A stretch of 21,939 nt of DNA from a virus. Under the pieces are notes generated by a model. The model worked only from the letters and a program-made list of their open reading frames with translations. It was not told the origin of the DNA and did no database searches. The stretch spans positions 1 through 21,939 of the IMG/VR virus record IMGVR_UViG_3300036790_000282, one strand, 5' to 3'. Both the position numbers and the translations under genes were made by a program. This document shows positions 20,387 through 21,939 of this stretch, piece by piece. The first letter of the stretch is position 1; each line of letters starts with the position of its first letter.

Positions 20387-20704
20387 CGACCTTCTTCCTT
20401 TCGGTTCGTCTTCGTGGGACATTGTTTCGGGCCAGGGCCGAGCCGGGCAATCACTCGACCGGGGCATCTCCAGGATCTTCGCTTTCCGCTGACCTGGAGG
20501 CGGCTCGTCCGGATCGAAGCCAGGAGGGGCTTTAGAGTCGAGCCCGATGCACCAGAGTACTCCGGAGTGCTCCAGATACCAGGAGGCGATCACCAACTGA
20601 TCGCACGTCCGCCAGTATTCCGTGCTCGCGGGCTCGACCTGGCGAAGCTGATCGACGAGCCCACAGAGTTCGCGGAGCGTAATGTCGAGGACGTCCTTCG
20701 TCAT
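19937..20704 (-). CDS. 255-residue ORF: cytoplasmic-type N-terminal part joined in frame to a secreted protein
   Basis: The start at 20704 has AAAGGGG upstream and overlaps the preceding stop (ATGA), so it is well supported. Residues 1-55 are helical and acidic (DVLDITLRELCGLVDQLRQVEP, STEYWRTCDQLVIASWYLEH), then 56-105 are Pro/Asp/Lys-rich and look disordered. At residue 107 a complete signal peptide begins, itself with a strong SD (see the entry ending at 20386). A signal peptide in the middle of a protein is unusual. Either the longer product is a membrane-anchored protein, or a stop codon that once separated two genes has been lost. No homologue recognised for the first part. Confidence 0.6.
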   Translation of the reverse strand: MTKDVLDITLRELCGLVDQLRQVEPASTEYWRTCDQLVIASWYLEHSGVLWCIGLDSKAPPGFDPDEPPPGQRKAKILEMPRSSDCPARPWPETMSHEDEPKGRRSMKSLAVLLLLVLGSLCAVASAQTRPVVLIAANTETDSATSAAGAATNVGGVVVAGGGANTSTYEHSEIWEVYRRFSDECPAASFVTNPQTPHSLTIHTDYQKVSSLMTGTVVLYQLVLLDGANNPLYVSKKNWLRREIKPICKVIAKQQ

Positions 20705-21021
20705 ATCCGCACCCCTTTCATCCGACGGGCCTGGGCGCGACGACGACGCGCTTCCGCCGCGAACACGGTGTGCCGTGGATCGCCGGACTTCTTCAGAGTC
20801 TCTGCTATATCAGCGATTCGTCCGGCCTGAACCAGTAGGGCGTTCGTCTCAGCGAACTGCTCTCTCAGCACGTCATTCGCTCGGCGTGCACGCCGCTGAT
20901 CCCAGTCCTGAGGGTCAAAATGTCTGCCGATCTTCATCTTCCTACGACGGCTAGTGGGCAAATGAAAACCTTCGAAGAGCGACGCCAGTTCGGCGGTCGT
21001 CCGGATCGGAGTCGTGCTCAT
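20701..21021 (-). CDS. Basic hypothetical protein in the integrase operon
   Basis: This protein has 106 residues. GGAGGTG lies 6 bases before ATG 21021, and its start and stop overlap both neighbours (ATGA on each side). The sequence is Arg-rich: TSRRRKMKIGRHFDPQDWDQRRARRANDV in the middle and AAEARRRRAQARRMKGVRI at the end, with a helical ALLVQAGRIADIAETLKKSG stretch between. It could bind nucleic acid. Directionality factors (Xis) are small and basic and often sit by int, but I see no clear helix-turn-helix, so I do not assign it. Confidence 0.65.
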   Translation of the reverse strand: MSTTPIRTTAELASLFEGFHLPTSRRRKMKIGRHFDPQDWDQRRARRANDVLREQFAETNALLVQAGRIADIAETLKKSGDPRHTVFAAEARRRRAQARRMKGVRI

Positions 21022-21179
21022 CGCGCACCTCCGCGCCGGAAGATGACGTTCCTGTGAGCCTGCATCACGCTTCTGCTCCTCTCACCCTGATCTGGAGCAC
21101 AAGGCGGAAGTCGGCGAAGTTCGACCTGCATCCGGGAGATGCGGCGGCGAGCGCTGCGACTGCGAGTGATGATGGTCAT
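21018..21179 (-). CDS. 53-residue Arg-rich protein between integrase and the 106-aa gene
   Basis: The ORF reads MTIITRSRSARRRISRMQ, then VELRRLPPCAPDQGERSRS, and ends NVIFRRGGAR. GGGAGG is 6 bases before the ATG, an excellent SD. Its ATG overlaps the integrase stop (ATGA) and its stop overlaps the ATG of the 106-aa gene (ATGA). Spacing, SD and overlaps together make translation likely despite the short length. About a quarter of residues are Arg, so an RNA- or DNA-binding role, including as an excision factor, is conceivable. No family is recognised. Confidence 0.6.
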   Translation of the reverse strand: MTIITRSRSARRRISRMQVELRRLPPCAPDQGERSRSVMQAHRNVIFRRGGAR

Positions 21180-21939
21180 CGCGAACCTCCCTCGTCGCCC
21201 GCCAGCGTGACACTCGCCCCCATCCGTCCCATCGCCTCGATCATCTTCCGCTCAAGCCGATGCTGGCGCTGCTTCACCCAGGGTGAGTAGTACCTCTCTG
21301 TGATACGGATGGACGCGTGGCCCAGCATCTTGCTCACGTCCTCAAGCGGCACGCCAGCCAGCAGCATCTCGACGGCGAACGTGTCGCGCAGCATGTGAGA
21401 GTGGAATTCCAGGGGCTTCCCGTGCTCATCCCGGAATGAAAGATGCTTTTCGTTCAAACGCGCGATCTTCTGCGTCCAGGTGGTGGAGAGAGAGGCCAGA
21501 GTGCAGGTCCTCGACCAGAAGAAGTAGTCCGCGTGGATGCCGGGTCGAGCAGGAAGATCATTGAGCGCCCGAACGACATGATCGGGAACGATGACGCTGA
21601 TCGGGCGGCCCGACTTCTTCATCCTCGTCGTGAGCCGGTTCCCGACGATGGCCCGGCGTGGCAGGGCGGCGGCGTCGCCGATCCGGAGCCCGGTCCAGCG
21701 CATGAGGAGGAACAGCGCACGTAGCTCGTGCCCCAAGCGGTCGCACTCGCGCCGCTGCCCCTCGTCGTACTGATCGGTCGCGGCGAGGAGTTCCTCGAAC
21801 TGCTCCTGCGTGAGCGGTAGAGTCTGCTTCTGGTCGCCTTCGATCGCCTCCAGGTGATCGCTTGGATCGCGCTCGATGTGTCGGAGCTTCGTCGCCCACC
21901 AGAAGAATTGCCGCAGGTGACCCAGGAACGCCTTCTGGG
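21176..21939 (-). CDS. int: Tyrosine-recombinase integrase (N-terminus beyond the window)
   Basis: About 254 C-terminal residues are present; the frame is open to the right edge. The core-binding domain end reads LGHLRQFFWWATKLRHIERDPSDHLE. Counting from the Met at 21736, the catalytic residues are R18 (TGLRIGD), K40/41 (RMKKSG), H114 and R117 (HMLR), H140 (LGH) and Y149 (TERYY), i.e. the full R-K-H-R-H-Y set. The C-terminal segment MLLAGVPLEDVSKMLGHASIR is standard for phage integrases. It should recombine attP with a host tRNA-gene att site. The gene reads toward the attachment region 1.3 kb away and is the first of at least four tightly coupled genes. Confidence 0.93.
   Translation of the reverse strand, partial: QKAFLGHLRQFFWWATKLRHIERDPSDHLEAIEGDQKQTLPLTQEQFEELLAATDQYDEGQRRECDRLGHELRALFLLMRWTGLRIGDAAALPRRAIVGNRLTTRMKKSGRPISVIVPDHVVRALNDLPARPGIHADYFFWSRTCTLASLSTTWTQKIARLNEKHLSFRDEHGKPLEFHSHMLRDTFAVEMLLAGVPLEDVSKMLGHASIRITERYYSPWVKQRQHRLERKMIEAMGRMGASVTLAGDEGGSR

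Noticed and set aside
1-21939. CRISPR arrays, rRNA genes and insertion sequences
   Set aside because: No regularly spaced repeats, rRNA sequence or transposase-like protein was seen.

Overview
The window carries the late (head, tail and host-recognition) genes of a temperate, long-tailed siphovirus with an HK97-type head, followed by the phage attachment region and an integrase operon. The DNA is GC-rich and the genes are packed end to end, with many ATGA or TAATG stop/start overlaps. No host gene can be identified with certainty. A short basic protein with a KRRKMSAEGRARIAAA-type tail recalls small proteins I associate with Acidobacteriota and other GC-rich soil bacteria, but this is weak evidence for the host.

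Layout, + strand. The 3' end of a NUMOD3-type (homing-endonuclease-like) gene (3-164) overlaps the prohead protease start. Next come the protease, major capsid protein, a tiny Pro/Lys-rich ORF behind a hairpin, head-tail connector, head-tail joining protein, tail terminator/completion protein, major tail protein, two tail assembly chaperones, an HK97 gp10-like protein and the tape measure protein (to 7958). The baseplate set is in the order known from gene-transfer-agent-like and related siphophage tails: distal tail protein (here fused to an Ig-like domain), DUF2163/BR0599-type hub protein, NlpC/P60-like peptidase, and a 1378-residue tip protein. The tip protein ends in a complete-looking Hint (intein/BIL-type) autoprocessing domain. 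After it come a small unknown protein, an XkdW-like protein, an XhlA-like coiled-coil/membrane protein, a collagen-repeat tail spike and two short accessory proteins (to 18219).

Two - strand segments interrupt or follow the late operon. A small cassette at about 15367-15770 holds a basic small protein and a 3'-truncated Ntn-hydrolase-like gene. A DUF4238 gene with a short membrane-type partner (18349-about 19529) lies between the late genes and the attachment site, a usual place for lysogenic-conversion genes.

The region 19500-19915 looks like attP. It has a tRNA 3'-end-like sequence (T arm, acceptor strand and CCA) without a foldable 5' half, surrounded by repeated AGGCGAAAATG elements that look like integrase arm sites. 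A strong terminator on its right side closes a leftward operon: integrase (N-terminus beyond the window), a 53-aa Arg-rich protein, a 106-aa basic protein, and a 255-aa ORF with an internal signal-peptide start. Late genes, then att, then leftward int is the order of a free or circular phage genome (as in lambda), or of the junction of tandem copies, rather than an ordinary single prophage end.
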